Assembly: GCA_025927475.1 (NCBI GenBank) | Contig: JAICLL010000063.1 | Location: 1-33,770 of the forward strand | Length of the DNA: 33,770 nucleotides | Direction of reading: 5' to 3' | From: Pirellulales bacterium | GTDB lineage: Bacteria > Planctomycetota > Planctomycetia > Pirellulales > JAICIG01 | Shown here: one piece after another, positions 20,935 through 30,049 of the stretch | Numbering within the stretch: the stretch's first letter is position 1 | Layout of the letters: every line of letters starts with the position of its first letter | Made by a program: the position numbers and the translations under genes | The notes under the pieces: generated by a model | The model's database searches: none | What the model was told of the DNA's origin: nothing | Seen by the model: only the letters and a program-made list of their open reading frames with translations

Positions 20935-21993
20935 TCACGGAGTTCGCTGTCGCGCTAGTAAGAAGTCGACGCCTCCGGCGACGAGGTGCTGCACCAGGTT
21001 ATAGCACAGAATCGGCAGCATCACCTCGGAGTGCTCGTGCAAGGCCATCGCTGCCAGCACCAGCCCGGTGCCGTTGTTGTTCATGCCCAGACCGAAGACC
21101 ATCGATGCTGTCTGTTTTTCATTCAATCTCATTGCGCGGCTCAGCCACCAGCCCGATGCGAAGGCCGCCAGACAGAGCGCCACCACCGTAACGGCGATCA
21201 GCGCCAAATAGTCGCCGTCGGGGCGCGCGATCACATCGGGCAGAGAAAGAGAGGCATTCGAGTAGATCAGAGCGAGCAAAACGCTTCCGTTGGCCACTTT
21301 CAGGTAGGGCTTCGCGGCTGTCATGCGTTCTTCCCCAAGCGCCTGCCGAATAGCAATGCCCAGCGCCGACGGCAGCAGCACTCCGAGCAACAAAAACGTT
21401 CCGGTTCCTTCCGTGGCCAACTCCCGCAAGTCCTCGGAATAATCGCCTACCGTCAGAAAGCTCACCAATTTGAAGACCTGGGGTGTTGTCCACGGGCTGA
21501 GAAACGTCGAGATGAGCACCAGCCCGAGGCTGAGCGATAGATCGCCGTCCGCTTTCTGCGCCCACGCGGTCGACGACCCGGCGATCGGCATCGCGGCCAC
21601 CAGCGCCAGGCCCATGAGAATCGTCTGGGTTTCCTCGACTTCGGGCCACCCGCGCATACATCCCGCAATCACAAGAATGAAGAGTAAGGGGACCGCGAGA
21701 TTCGCCGCCAAGCCGAGCACGAGCAGCCACGGTCGCCGCATGGTGTCGCGCAGCGCCGACGTTTCCGTGGCCAGTCCCGCGTTCAGCAGTAGGAACGCCA
21801 GCATCAGGAACGGAAGCGACAAGGTAACCTGGTCCGCGGAGACGGCCACCTCGCCGATCGCCAGGCGCCTCATCCGCAGCCCCCAGCCAGGAAAAACCGC
21901 TGCTAAGCCGTATCCGACCAGCAGAAGCACGAGAAAGTATCGATGCAGGAACCGCGCCGCCGCTTCGGAGATGGTTCGCGCATATTCTCTCAT
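20935..21993 (-). CDS. Bile acid:sodium symporter (BASS/SBF)-like membrane transporter
   Basis: The product is a 352-residue polytopic membrane protein with about nine to ten hydrophobic helices. Features fitting the SBF/BASS fold include GLALVAAMPIAGSSTAWAQ, GLVLISTFLSPWTTP (a crossover-like helix break), and the late segment GLGMNNNGTGLVLAAMAL, which has the Asn/Gly-rich unwound helix typical of these transporters. They usually move organic anions with sodium; the substrate is not predictable here. I chose the ATG at 21993 because the predicted membrane region begins shortly after (AARFLHRYFLVLLLVG). The frame stays open to 22341, where an upstream start would add a charged, unfamiliar N-terminus. 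It lies 238 bases after a beta-helix gene and is probably a separate unit. Confidence 0.75.
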   Translation of the reverse strand: MREYARTISEAAARFLHRYFLVLLLVGYGLAAVFPGWGLRMRRLAIGEVAVSADQVTLSLPFLMLAFLLLNAGLATETSALRDTMRRPWLLVLGLAANLAVPLLFILVIAGCMRGWPEVEETQTILMGLALVAAMPIAGSSTAWAQKADGDLSLSLGLVLISTFLSPWTTPQVFKLVSFLTVGDYSEDLRELATEGTGTFLLLGVLLPSALGIAIRQALGEERMTAAKPYLKVANGSVLLALIYSNASLSLPDVIARPDGDYLALIAVTVVALCLAAFASGWWLSRAMRLNEKQTASMVFGLGMNNNGTGLVLAAMALHEHSEVMLPILCYNLVQHLVAGGVDFLLARQRTP

Positions 21994-22231
21994 GGCTTGA
22001 ATTCCGGCTCGCGCCCTTCGCTCTCCGCTGACTTTAGTTATGTCACGAAAGCAGAAGTAGCCATCTTGGGTCGCCGGCATTGCCTCTGGCCGCGTGCGAC
22101 GGTAAACGAAAGACGCGGAGAAGGAGCAAGGAAGACGCGGAGCAGACGCCCAGCGCTTGTGTTCCGGCTCTCCCCTACTCCCACTCTCCGAGTCTCCCAT
22201 TTCATGGCGGTGTGGGCAAGATTCCCGCGCG
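21994..22231. other. Intergenic region with direct repeat and polypurine tract
   Basis: A gap of 238 bases lies between two minus-strand genes. AGACGCGGAG occurs twice, at 22111-22120 and 22133-22142. A strongly pyrimidine-biased stretch (about 22168-22202, CTCTCCCCTACTCCCACTCT and on) forms a polypurine tract on the minus strand. No promoter could be fixed. Confidence 0.35.
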
Positions 22232-23947
22232 TCAGCCGTAAATGTCGTTGCTGGTTGAGGCGCGGTTGAGGAGAATCGCCGTCGCCAGCTCGTCAAAGTT
22301 TCCTCCATCACTGTAGAGTCCGCCGCCGATGCCTTGGCCATCGTCGCCGCCGGCGCCCGCCGCGCCGCCCTGGGCGTCGTTGAACGCCACCAGGCAGCGA
22401 AGGAGGGTGAGGTCAGACGCGGGGAAGGGTCCTAAGGGGCCGCCATTGAAGATGCCGCCGCCAATCCCGGCGCCGCCGGCGCCGCCCTGGGCCAAGTTGA
22501 ACAACAGCGCCGTGTCGGAGAGCACGGCCTCGACCCCGAACTCGGTGAGGAAGCCGCCGCCCATGCCGCTGCCGCCGTCGCCTCCGCTGCCTCCGGCACC
22601 CGCCGCGCCGCCGGCGCCGCCACGGGCTTCGTTTCCGCTCAGCAGACTATGATCGACGGCGATCGCGCCGAGCAGCGCGCGGATTCCGCCGCCGCGGCCA
22701 TCGCCGCCCATGCCACCGTTGCCGCCATCACCGCCCACTCCTCCCGTGCCGCCCACGGCCTGGTTGCCTGACATCACGACATTGCTGATGTTCGACACGG
22801 GGTGCGCAGAGCCGAAGGTCACGGTATGCACGTACGCTCCGCCACGGCCGATGCCGCCAGCACCGCCGTCGTAGCCTGTGTCGCCCGCGCCGCCCGTGCC
22901 ACCCGTGGCCGTATTGCCGGTGAAGCTGCAATTCGCCACCGTGAGCGTTCCATCGCCCAGCGACATCGCGCCGCCGGCCCCAATGCCGCCATCGCCGCCG
23001 TCGCCGCCCGCTCCGTCGCCGCCGTCGCCGCCCAGCGCTTGGTTATTGACAAACACCGATCGGCTAACGTTGGCCACATTGTCGGCGCCGTCGACCTCCA
23101 GGGCGCCACTCTGCGCTTGCCCGCCGTCGCCGCCCGCCACGCCATCGCCGGCGCGGGCAACGTTGCCGATGAAGGTAGAACCGACCACCGTTAGTGGGCC
23201 ATCGGCGATGAGGCCGCCGCCTTTCGCGCCGCCGCCCGTGCCGTCGACACCCGTGACGCCCTGGGCCAGGTTGCCGGTGAACGCGCTGTCACGGATAACG
23301 CCCGTGCCGTCATTGTCGATGCCGCCTCCCTCGGTGGTGCCGTCGCCGCCGGCGAAATCCTCATCGGGATAAATGAAGGTCAGCGAGCCAATGGCCCGGT
23401 TGTCGACGAACGTCGAGCCGCTGACGCTGAGCGTGCCGCCGATGGCATTCCACACTCCGCCGCCAATGCCGTAGGCCGTATTGTCGGCCACAGTGTCGTT
23501 GAGCAGGTCGAGCTTGGCGCCAAGTTCGACGGCGATGCCGCCGCCGCCTTCGTCATGCACGAGCCCGTGGGCAATGGTCAGTCCGGCGATGGTTACGTGC
23601 GCGCCCTCGACGTCGAATACGCGGCTATGGTCACCGCCGCTGACCGTGAGCGCCGCGGCGCCGGGGCCTTCGATGCCGACGCTCTTGCCGACGGCCAGTT
23701 GGCCGCTGGTGAGCGTGATCGTCTGACCGGCAAGGCTGTGGGCGAAGCGGATGGTGTCGCCATCCTGCGCGGCGGCGAGTTCGGCCCGCAACGAGCCGGG
23801 GCCGCTGTCGGCGTTGGTCACCACGGTGAGCGCGCTGAGCATCGCTCGATCTTCGAGCGCCTCGGCGATCGGGCGGAAGCGGGCCGCTCGCGAGCGCCGC
23901 CGGGCCGAATGCGACCATCGTTTTCGCAACCGGGATCGAAATGACAT
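22232..23947 (-). CDS. Secreted Gly-rich parallel beta-helix protein 1
   Basis: The product is 571 residues from the ATG at 23945-23947, with GGAG about 11 bases upstream. The leader MSFRSRLRKRWSHSARRRSR plus FRPIAEALEDRAMLSA is the planctomycete LEPR-XLL-like export motif. Next comes TNADSGPGSLRAELAAAQDG, the usual opening of right-handed beta-helix (Pmp/CSLREA-like) proteins, and SRVFDVEGAHVTIAGLTIAHG. The rest is a series of beta-helix rungs (STFVDNRAIG, SAFTGNLAQG, CSFTGNTATGG, NVVMSGNQAVGG) separated by long Gly/Asp-rich loops (GGDGGDGAGGDGGDGG). No catalytic residues or membrane anchor are visible at the C-terminus. Probably a surface or extracellular structural or adhesive protein. It is paralogous in design to the gene upstream at 24143-26230. 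Confidence 0.8.
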   Translation of the reverse strand: MSFRSRLRKRWSHSARRRSRAARFRPIAEALEDRAMLSALTVVTNADSGPGSLRAELAAAQDGDTIRFAHSLAGQTITLTSGQLAVGKSVGIEGPGAAALTVSGGDHSRVFDVEGAHVTIAGLTIAHGLVHDEGGGGIAVELGAKLDLLNDTVADNTAYGIGGGVWNAIGGTLSVSGSTFVDNRAIGSLTFIYPDEDFAGGDGTTEGGGIDNDGTGVIRDSAFTGNLAQGVTGVDGTGGGAKGGGLIADGPLTVVGSTFIGNVARAGDGVAGGDGGQAQSGALEVDGADNVANVSRSVFVNNQALGGDGGDGAGGDGGDGGIGAGGAMSLGDGTLTVANCSFTGNTATGGTGGAGDTGYDGGAGGIGRGGAYVHTVTFGSAHPVSNISNVVMSGNQAVGGTGGVGGDGGNGGMGGDGRGGGIRALLGAIAVDHSLLSGNEARGGAGGAAGAGGSGGDGGSGMGGGFLTEFGVEAVLSDTALLFNLAQGGAGGAGIGGGIFNGGPLGPFPASDLTLLRCLVAFNDAQGGAAGAGGDDGQGIGGGLYSDGGNFDELATAILLNRASTSNDIYG

Positions 23948-24087
23948 GGTGCTGATCTCCAGCAAAAGGGTTCGGTCCGCAGGGTCAGAGCGAGACGGCC
24001 TTCCACGGCGCGCGGACGGTTCGCCGGGGGGCCGAGGGTGGATTTGCCATCAGCGAAGCGAAATCGCTGTGCGCGAACACCGGGCGG

Positions 24088-24132
24088 CCCATTGTCGCCT
24101 TTCGCTCCGCGGAAGCGAAAGGCGACATTGGG
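24088..24132. repeat. Palindromic hairpin, 19-bp arms
   Basis: Arms 24088-24106 (CCCATTGTCGCCTTTCGCT) and 24114-24132 are inverted copies with one mismatch, around a 7-base loop that can pair further. It sits 11 bases beyond the stop of the minus-strand beta-helix gene at 24143. No T-run follows on either strand, so it is not a classical intrinsic terminator. It may be a dispersed palindromic element that blocks exonucleases or transcription. Confidence 0.75.
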
Positions 24133-24142
24133 CATGAACTCT

Positions 24143-26230
24143 TCACGGCTCGATCACGCCCACGGTGCTGTCGTCGCTGATCGACGCGGTGGCGACGTTG
24201 TAAAGGTCTTCTGGCCCGCTGGAGTCGGTGTTGCCGGTGATGACGGTGGCGTTGGCCACATCGAGCGTTCCATAGTTGTAGACGCCTCCACCCAGGCCGC
24301 CAGCGCTATTGCCGGTGATGGTGCAGCCGCTGATTGTCAGCGTGCCGAGGTACCAATTGGTGATGGCGCCGCCATAGTAAGTGGCCGAATTGTTCGTCAA
24401 CGTGCAGTCGTTGAGCGTCAGCTTGCCATAGTAGTCGACGAAGATGGCGCCGCCATAATTCGCCGTGTTGTCGGAGAATTGGCTGCCGCTCACCGTGGCC
24501 GTGCCGTTGTTCTCCAAAGCGCCGCCTTCGAAAGCGTCATTGCCCGAAAAGTTGCAGGCGTCGATGGTCAACACGCCCTGAACCGCGCCATAGATGGGAT
24601 TGTTGTAAATGCCACCGTTGAAGCCGCCGTCGCCGTGATTGCCGGAGATGAGCACGTTGCCGTTGATCGAGAGTGTGCCGTAATTGTAGAAGCCGCCGCC
24701 TTGGCCGGCGGAATTGCCCGACAGTTCGCCGCCGCTGATCGTCGCCGATCCGGCGTTGGTAAAGCCGCCGCCGGCGCCGCCATAGCCGTAACCATAGCCA
24801 TCCTCGCTCTCGTCGCCAGAGAAGGTGCTGTTGGCGACGTGGATGGTTCCGGCGTTGAAGACACCGCCACCCACGCCATAACCAAGCCAGGGCGTGCTCG
24901 GTTCGCCGTTGTAGCCGCTGTTGCCACCGATGGCGACGTTGCCGCTGGTTGTGTCGTTCGTCAGCACGGCGCTGCCGTTGACGACCGCGAGGCCGCCGCC
25001 AAAGGCGTCGCCGCCCTGGCCGCCGTACGTAATGGCGCTGTCGCCGCCGATGCCGCCCTGGGCGTGGTTCAATGACAGTTCGACGGTGTCCAACGTCGCA
25101 TCGCCGCCGGCGACTGCAACCCCACCGCCGGAAGCATGACCGCCGACGCCCACGGACGGGTAGTAATAATTGGAGTAATCGCCATTCCCCCCCTTGCCGC
25201 CCACGGCCCAATTGAACTGGACCACGGCCTGATTGGAAACGTCGAGCGTGCCGCCCAGCACATACACGCCGCCACCGCCGCCGGCGCCGCCGGCCGAGGC
25301 ATGGTAGTAGCCGTAGTAAAAGTCGTAGTAGGGGATGGCGTCGCTATACCTGGCGCCGTCGCCACCGGTGGCCGTATTGCCACTGAGCGTCGCGCCGGCC
25401 ACGCTGACCGTGCCGCCTGCTTCATACAATCCTCCGCCGAAGCCGCCGCCGCCAGTGCCCACGGTTCCCAGCGTGTCGGGCTTGTTCCTGACGCCGACCA
25501 GCGCGCCGGCGTTGCCGCCGTTGCCGCCGGTGGCCCGATTGTTCTGGAGGATGGTGCCGGCGTCGAGCGTGACGTCGCCGCTCGACCAAATTCCCCCACC
25601 CGCCGCGTCGCCGCCGTTCTGGCCGTCGATCCTTTCGCCTTTGTGGAGTTTCTTCGACACAACGCCGTTAGCGCCCGCGCTCCCCTGGGCAAGGTTGTTG
25701 TCGATGGTCACACCCGCGAGCATCAAGGTTCCTTCATTGTAGATGGCGCCGCCCTCGGCCGCGTTGCCCGAGCCTTGGGCCAAGCCATTCCGCAGGGTCA
25801 CGTCCTTAAGCGTCAGCGAGGCGCCCGGCGCCACGTCGAACAGTCGGAACGGGGCCATTCCGTCAGTAACGCGCTCAATGATGTCGCCGTGACCGATAAT
25901 GGTCAGGTTTTCTTTTCTGCCATCGATCACCGGCAGGCCGTTGGCGCCATTCGTCGTATTGTTCACCGCGGCCAGGTCGTAGGTGTATGGAGTAGGACTG
26001 GGAATGTTGACCGCCAGGTCGATCGTGTTGATTCCACCGGCGCTGTTCGCCGATTTGATGGCCGCGATCAGCTCATCGACGCTGGCAGCCGTATATGCCG
26101 CCAGCATCGCGCGATTTTCGAGCGGCTCGAGTTGCGGGCGAAAGCGCCGCGCGCGAGCGACCTTTTTGGCGCCGCGTCGCCGCCCGCCCCACAAAACTTG
26201 TTTTTGACACCAGCTTGTGAACGACAACAT
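24143..26230 (-). CDS. Secreted Gly/Tyr-rich parallel beta-helix protein 2
   Basis: The product is 695 residues from the ATG at 26228-26230, preceded by a strong GAGGAG. The N-terminus MLSFTSWCQKQVLWGGRRRG plus RFRPQLEPLENRAMLAA is a clear LEPR-XLL-like planctomycete export motif. The body has right-handed beta-helix rungs from about residue 100 to the end (ITGNSAGGLGGGVYNYGTLD, CNFSGNDAFEGGALENNGT, TLSGNTATGGDG), like polymorphic membrane or autotransporter-type passenger domains but without a beta-barrel. Several loops are rich in Tyr and Gly (YYDFYYGYYHASAGGAGGGG, EDGYGYGYGGAGGG), unlike the Asp/Gly loops of the neighbouring paralogue. No enzyme signature is seen. Likely a cell-surface or matrix protein. 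Confidence 0.82.
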   Translation of the reverse strand: MLSFTSWCQKQVLWGGRRRGAKKVARARRFRPQLEPLENRAMLAAYTAASVDELIAAIKSANSAGGINTIDLAVNIPSPTPYTYDLAAVNNTTNGANGLPVIDGRKENLTIIGHGDIIERVTDGMAPFRLFDVAPGASLTLKDVTLRNGLAQGSGNAAEGGAIYNEGTLMLAGVTIDNNLAQGSAGANGVVSKKLHKGERIDGQNGGDAAGGGIWSSGDVTLDAGTILQNNRATGGNGGNAGALVGVRNKPDTLGTVGTGGGGFGGGLYEAGGTVSVAGATLSGNTATGGDGARYSDAIPYYDFYYGYYHASAGGAGGGGGVYVLGGTLDVSNQAVVQFNWAVGGKGGNGDYSNYYYPSVGVGGHASGGGVAVAGGDATLDTVELSLNHAQGGIGGDSAITYGGQGGDAFGGGLAVVNGSAVLTNDTTSGNVAIGGNSGYNGEPSTPWLGYGVGGGVFNAGTIHVANSTFSGDESEDGYGYGYGGAGGGFTNAGSATISGGELSGNSAGQGGGFYNYGTLSINGNVLISGNHGDGGFNGGIYNNPIYGAVQGVLTIDACNFSGNDAFEGGALENNGTATVSGSQFSDNTANYGGAIFVDYYGKLTLNDCTLTNNSATYYGGAITNWYLGTLTISGCTITGNSAGGLGGGVYNYGTLDVANATVITGNTDSSGPEDLYNVATASISDDSTVGVIEP

Positions 26231-26474
26231 CGTGTTCTCCTCGAAATGGCGAGCAAGCGAAAGCCAAACATCGCCGGCGCCACGCAGGCCAGCGCGGCGG
26301 CGGGTCGAACCAGGCGATTCAACGAAAAAACAATTTCCCGTCAGTGAGTTAAATGCGGCGGGAATGGCTTTGTCCACACCGGCCGACGACTTGCGTGCTC
26401 TCGCGCGCACTCACGTGCGCACTCTTGTCGCCGTTGCGGCCGCGCCGCCGACATATCGGGCGGGAAAGCTTGAG

Positions 26475-27899
26475 CTACGGCCGGCCGTCGACCAGGCTTC
26501 GCACCTCGCGCAGCAAGGTGACGTTGTCGATCCGATTGCCCATTCCGTTCCAGGACGGGCCGTCTTCGGACACGTCGTCACCGGTGCGATGATCGGCGGC
26601 ATCCACCCAGGCCTCGGCCTCGGCCAGACACCGCCGCGCCTCATCGTGCCGTCCTTGACGCTCGTGGGTCAGAGCGAGAAAACACCACAGCCAGGCGGTG
26701 GGACGAACCAATCGGGCGGCCTCCTCAAAACAAAGGCGCGCGTCTTCAAAGCGGCCGGCACGGTAGCAGGCCGCGCCCCACAGGCGAGCGTTGCCCAGGC
26801 CCCGCGACGCGGCCAAGCGCCCCAGGGGAATCAAGGGCGCCATCTCGGGCAAGGCGTCGGCGCCTATCGTACAGGCGCTGACAAGCTGATGGGCCACCGC
26901 CGAGTCAGTCGTTGCCTGAAATCGACGGAACATTTCGCGGCATCCTTGGCGATAGGCCTCCAGTTCACCCGCCGCCAGACGGGCGCTCACGACGAAACTC
27001 CAAAGCCGCACATCGTCGGGCCGCAATTCGCTGGCGGCGGCGAACTCCTCGGCTGCGTCATGCCACTGGCCCGCTTCGGCCTGGATATAGCCGCGATTGC
27101 GGTGCGACTCCAGCAGTATCCGCGGGTCATCCGGAAGCGCCGACAGCGCGGCGGAGTAAAGCGCATCGGCGTCTCGCCGCAACCGTAGCCCCGCCAAACC
27201 CCGGGCCCGCAACACGGTCAGCCGCGCATCATCGGTAGGCGCCGCGCCGCGAAGCGTTAAGTGCGCCTGGCAGCGGTTGGCGACGAACTCAAACCAATCG
27301 CACCAGCTTATGGGCCAGCGCGGCTCGGCGTTCTGATGGATGGCCCATCCCGTATCGTCGACGCCGTCAAACATCGCCGTCAACCAGCCGTCTCGTACCT
27401 CGTCGGCCTCAGCCAGCGCTTGCTCGGCGTCCGCTGCTTTGCCCTGTCGGTGGTACGCCAGCGCGAGCAAGGGCAGGTTGATTTCACGCGCCGGCCACGA
27501 CAAGCCGGCCTCGCGAGAGCGCCGGAATAGCTCCACGGCGCGCTCATCATGGCCAGCGCGATATGCGGCTAATCCCGCCACGTAGTGAACCCAAGGCACC
27601 TCTGGATGGGTCGTGGCGACCATTCCGGCGAGCTCAGCCATTTCTCGCGGATCGGCCTTTGGGTCGGGCAGGGCCATGCACGCCCTGACCAAGTCCAGGG
27701 CGACCACCGGATCGTCACCGCCGGAAAATCGTTTTCGCATGTCGGCGCACAGCCGCCCATAAGCGTCCGTATCTCCGGCGTCGAGATGGATCAGCGCCAG
27801 CAAGAGCCATTTCCAGCTCGATTCCGGGGAGCGGAGTTGGAAGGCCCGCGCCCAGTCGCGTCGCACAAGCTCCCAGAGACCCAATCGCGCGAAAAGCAT
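26475..27899 (-). CDS. TPR-rich C-terminal part of a Ser/Thr kinase gene (separated by frameshift)
   Basis: This is the 3' part of the kinase gene that lies upstream in another frame. The frame is open from 28133, but the first start codon is the ATG at 27899, inside the repeats, so it probably does not begin there. From 28133 it reads EAERAKQDERAARNDADEHA, then a TPR-like array: FDDLVVAQQLVERGRHANDG, WDDAALAFTRAIERRPEHQG, AWEGRGMLFARLGLWELVRR, and later units such as LAYHRQGKAADAEQALAEAD and FEDARLCFEEAARLVRPTAW. Ten or so helical repeats run to the stop at 26475. In intact planctomycete kinases such repeats follow a membrane helix and are thought to face the periplasm or bind partners. The separation from the kinase is caused by an apparent 2-base loss near 28120-28125. 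Confidence 0.75.
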   Translation of the reverse strand: MLFARLGLWELVRRDWARAFQLRSPESSWKWLLLALIHLDAGDTDAYGRLCADMRKRFSGGDDPVVALDLVRACMALPDPKADPREMAELAGMVATTHPEVPWVHYVAGLAAYRAGHDERAVELFRRSREAGLSWPAREINLPLLALAYHRQGKAADAEQALAEADEVRDGWLTAMFDGVDDTGWAIHQNAEPRWPISWCDWFEFVANRCQAHLTLRGAAPTDDARLTVLRARGLAGLRLRRDADALYSAALSALPDDPRILLESHRNRGYIQAEAGQWHDAAEEFAAASELRPDDVRLWSFVVSARLAAGELEAYRQGCREMFRRFQATTDSAVAHQLVSACTIGADALPEMAPLIPLGRLAASRGLGNARLWGAACYRAGRFEDARLCFEEAARLVRPTAWLWCFLALTHERQGRHDEARRCLAEAEAWVDAADHRTGDDVSEDGPSWNGMGNRIDNVTLLREVRSLVDGRP

Positions 27900-28095
27900 G
27901 CCGCGACCCTCCCACGCGCCTTGATGCTCCGGACGCCGCTCGATGGCCCGCGTGAAAGCAAGCGCGGCATCATCCCAACGACGTCCGTCGTTGGCATGCC
28001 GGCCTCGCTCGACAAGCTGCTGCGCGACGACTAAGTCGTCGAACGCCTGCCGTCGCTGCTGAGCGTGCTCGTCGGCATCGTTTCGCGCGGCGCGT

Positions 28096-29214
28096 TCATC
28101 CTGCTTGGCGCGCTCCGCTTCGCGCTTTCCAGCTTACCCCGGCAAAGGCCACGACGATGACGATGACCAGCGCCGTCAACAGCGAGGCCGCCAGGCGATT
28201 GCGCCGGCCCCAGCGCCAGGCGGTCTCGACGGCCGTCGCTCGGCGAGCGCGGACCGCCCTGCCGTCGAGGAAACGCCGCAAGTCGTCGGCCAACTCCCCG
28301 GCCGTCGCGTAGCGCTGCCCCGGTTCTCGCGCGATCGCCTTCAGGATGACCGTCTCCAAATCGCGAGGGATGCCGGGCGAAAGCTGCCGCGGATGCGGCG
28401 GATGTTGCTGCAAGATCTGCCGCAATAATCTCGCCCGCTGCAACTCAGGGAATGCCGGCCGCAGCGTCGCCAACTCATACAGAGTCAAGCCGAGCCCGTA
28501 GATGTCGCTGCGGGCGTCGCACGACTGAAAAAAACGCTCGGGCGCCATATAGCGCAGCGTGCCGATCAGATCGCCCGCCTGCGTCAGATCCTGTTCGTCG
28601 TCGGTTTTGGCCAGGCCGAAATCGGTCAGCCAAACGGAGCCTCGCTCGTCGAGCAAGAGGTTCGAGGGCTTGACGTCGCGGTGCAGCACGCCCTGGTCAT
28701 GCGCGTGCTGCAAGCCCTCAGCCGCTTGCACGCCGATGCGAGCGACCGCCTGCCAATCGCGCGTCGTTGTTCCAGCACGTAAAAGAGATCGCGCCAAGGA
28801 GCGCGACGACGCCCCGGCCGGTTCTTGTTCGGGCGGTTCGCGCGGCGAATTCTCTCGATCCTCCGTAGGGCGCTGGAGGCGCAATTCATCGAGCACCGCG
28901 TCCAATCCGAAACCGGCAATAAACTGCATCACGTAGTAGTGCAGTTCTTCGTGCTGTCCGACGCCGAAGACCGGCACGATGTTTGTGTGGTGCAGCCGCG
29001 CGGCGGCCCGCGCCTCGCGCTCGAACCGCGCCCGTTCGGCCCGAGTCGAGACGAGGTGCCGCCTGAGCACTTTCAGCGCCACTTGCCGCCCGAGCGACGC
29101 TTGTTCAGCTTCGTACACAATGCCCATGCCGCCGCGGCCCACCTCGCGCACAATGCGGAAATCGCGGAGCTCCTGAGCGGCGGCTCGCTGCCGCGGCGCA
29201 CGGCCGCGTCGCAA
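28096..29214 (-). CDS. Ser/Thr protein kinase (PknB-type), catalytic segment of a disrupted gene
   Basis: This is a Hanks-type kinase domain followed by one membrane helix. Motifs: glycine loop GRGGMGIVYEAEQ, VALKVL (Lys), HRDVKPSNLLLDE (catalytic loop), DFGLAKTDDEQDLTQAGDLI (DFG and activation segment), GTLRYMAPERF, and YGLGLTLYELATLRPAF. An acidic, proline-rich insertion (PREPPEQEPAGASS) sits between the N- and C-lobes. The membrane helix is at the end (LLTALVIVIVVAFAGVSW), after which the frame meets a TGA at 28096 while the TPR tail continues in another frame. The only start in frame is a TTG at 29214. The real N-terminus (29408 onward) is also in a different frame. All catalytic residues are kept, so the damage is recent or an assembly artefact. 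The gene follows an ECF sigma factor. Confidence 0.85.
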   Translation of the reverse strand: MRRGRAPRQRAAAQELRDFRIVREVGRGGMGIVYEAEQASLGRQVALKVLRRHLVSTRAERARFEREARAAARLHHTNIVPVFGVGQHEELHYYVMQFIAGFGLDAVLDELRLQRPTEDRENSPREPPEQEPAGASSRSLARSLLRAGTTTRDWQAVARIGVQAAEGLQHAHDQGVLHRDVKPSNLLLDERGSVWLTDFGLAKTDDEQDLTQAGDLIGTLRYMAPERFFQSCDARSDIYGLGLTLYELATLRPAFPELQRARLLRQILQQHPPHPRQLSPGIPRDLETVILKAIAREPGQRYATAGELADDLRRFLDGRAVRARRATAVETAWRWGRRNRLAASLLTALVIVIVVAFAGVSWKARSGARQAG

Positions 29215-29408
29215 CCGGAGTCGTCCGACCGCGGCTTGATGCTCTCCAACAGAATCAACGCCGGAAATACCTCTCGCAGTTCGTCGGCGTAGGCCGGGTG
29301 GCCGGCCACGTATTCGTCGAGTGTGGGCCGTTCGCCCCGGCGAAAGCGTTCGACAATGTCCTCGGCCAGGCGGTCGACGACATTGGGCGAAGAATCAGAA
29401 TTACCCAT
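29192..29408 (-). pseudogene. N-terminal leader of the Ser/Thr kinase gene, out of frame with the kinase
   Basis: From the ATG at 29408 (MGNSDSSPNVVDRLAEDIVE then RFRRGERPTLDEYVAGHPAY and ADELREVFPALILLE) this matches the pre-kinase region of planctomycete Ser/Thr kinases (LAEEFLERYRRGERPSxxEY type). The matching kinase sequence continues one frame away from about 29214-29190, so an apparent 1-base loss lies in the GC-rich stretch 29190-29212. The frame itself runs on as nonsense to 29073. The ATG is 9 bases after the sigma factor stop, indicating one operon. Confidence 0.75.
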
Positions 29409-29417
29409 ACGCAAACT

Positions 29418-30026
29418 TTAAGTCGACCAGTCGGTCACGTCGAGCAATGCGCGCTTCAGCCGCATCAGTGCTCGCACATAACGATTGCTGGCCGCGGATT
29501 TCGATAAACCGAGCGTCTGAGCGACCTCTTGGTTCGTCAATTCTTCGAAATGGCGCAGCGCGAGAATCTCGCGGTCGAGCGGCTCCATGCTCTCCAGCAC
29601 CTTGGCGACGGCCTGACGAAGCTCCGCTTTCATGGCGGCGCGGCTGGCCGACGTCAGGCTGTCGCACAGTTCGGCGGCCAGTGTCATCGCCTCGACTTGC
29701 GGCACTTCTTTGGCGACTGACCGCTTCTCGGTCGTCAGGTGCCGCCGGTGCAGTTCGGCCAGCTTTTGACCGGTGACGAGGCGCAACCAGAGCAAAAACG
29801 GCATGTCGGCCCGCGCGGCGTATTCCGTGGCACGCGCGGCGACGTCGAAATAGGCGTCTTGAAGGATGTCGGAGGGGTCGATTCTCCCTTTCAGCCGCCG
29901 GTCGAGCCGAAGCTCGACCATTCGCCGCAAACGCGGGCGATAATCGACAAACAGCGCGGCCAGGGCATCCTGGTCGCCCTGGGCAATCCGATCCAGTCGG
30001 TGTTGCGGCTCAAGAGCATCGAGCAT
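29418..30026 (-). CDS. ECF RNA polymerase sigma factor, kinase-linked planctomycete type
   Basis: This is a 202-residue sigma-70 family ECF factor. Region 2 includes LDRIAQGDQDALAALFVDYR (11-30) and GRIDPSDILQDAYFDVAARA (47-66), with the conserved D-x2-Q-D helix for core binding and -10 recognition. Region 4 is LESMEPLDREILALRHFEEL then TNQEVAQTLGLSKSAASNRY (144-183), a helix-turn-helix for the -35. The ATG at 30026 has GGAAGGA upstream; longer in-frame extensions to 30218 look non-coding. It is followed after 9 bases by the kinase gene leader. Planctomycetes commonly pair such sigma factors with Ser/Thr kinases instead of anti-sigma factors, so phosphorylation probably controls its activity. 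Confidence 0.93.
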   Translation of the reverse strand: MLDALEPQHRLDRIAQGDQDALAALFVDYRPRLRRMVELRLDRRLKGRIDPSDILQDAYFDVAARATEYAARADMPFLLWLRLVTGQKLAELHRRHLTTEKRSVAKEVPQVEAMTLAAELCDSLTSASRAAMKAELRQAVAKVLESMEPLDREILALRHFEELTNQEVAQTLGLSKSAASNRYVRALMRLKRALLDVTDWST

Positions 30027-30049
30027 CGTCGCCGTCCTTCCACCCGTAG

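Noticed and set aside
25136..26347. 403-aa plus-strand frame opposite the beta-helix gene
   Set aside because: Shadow of the Gly-rich codon pattern; the minus frame has an export motif and a strong ribosome site.
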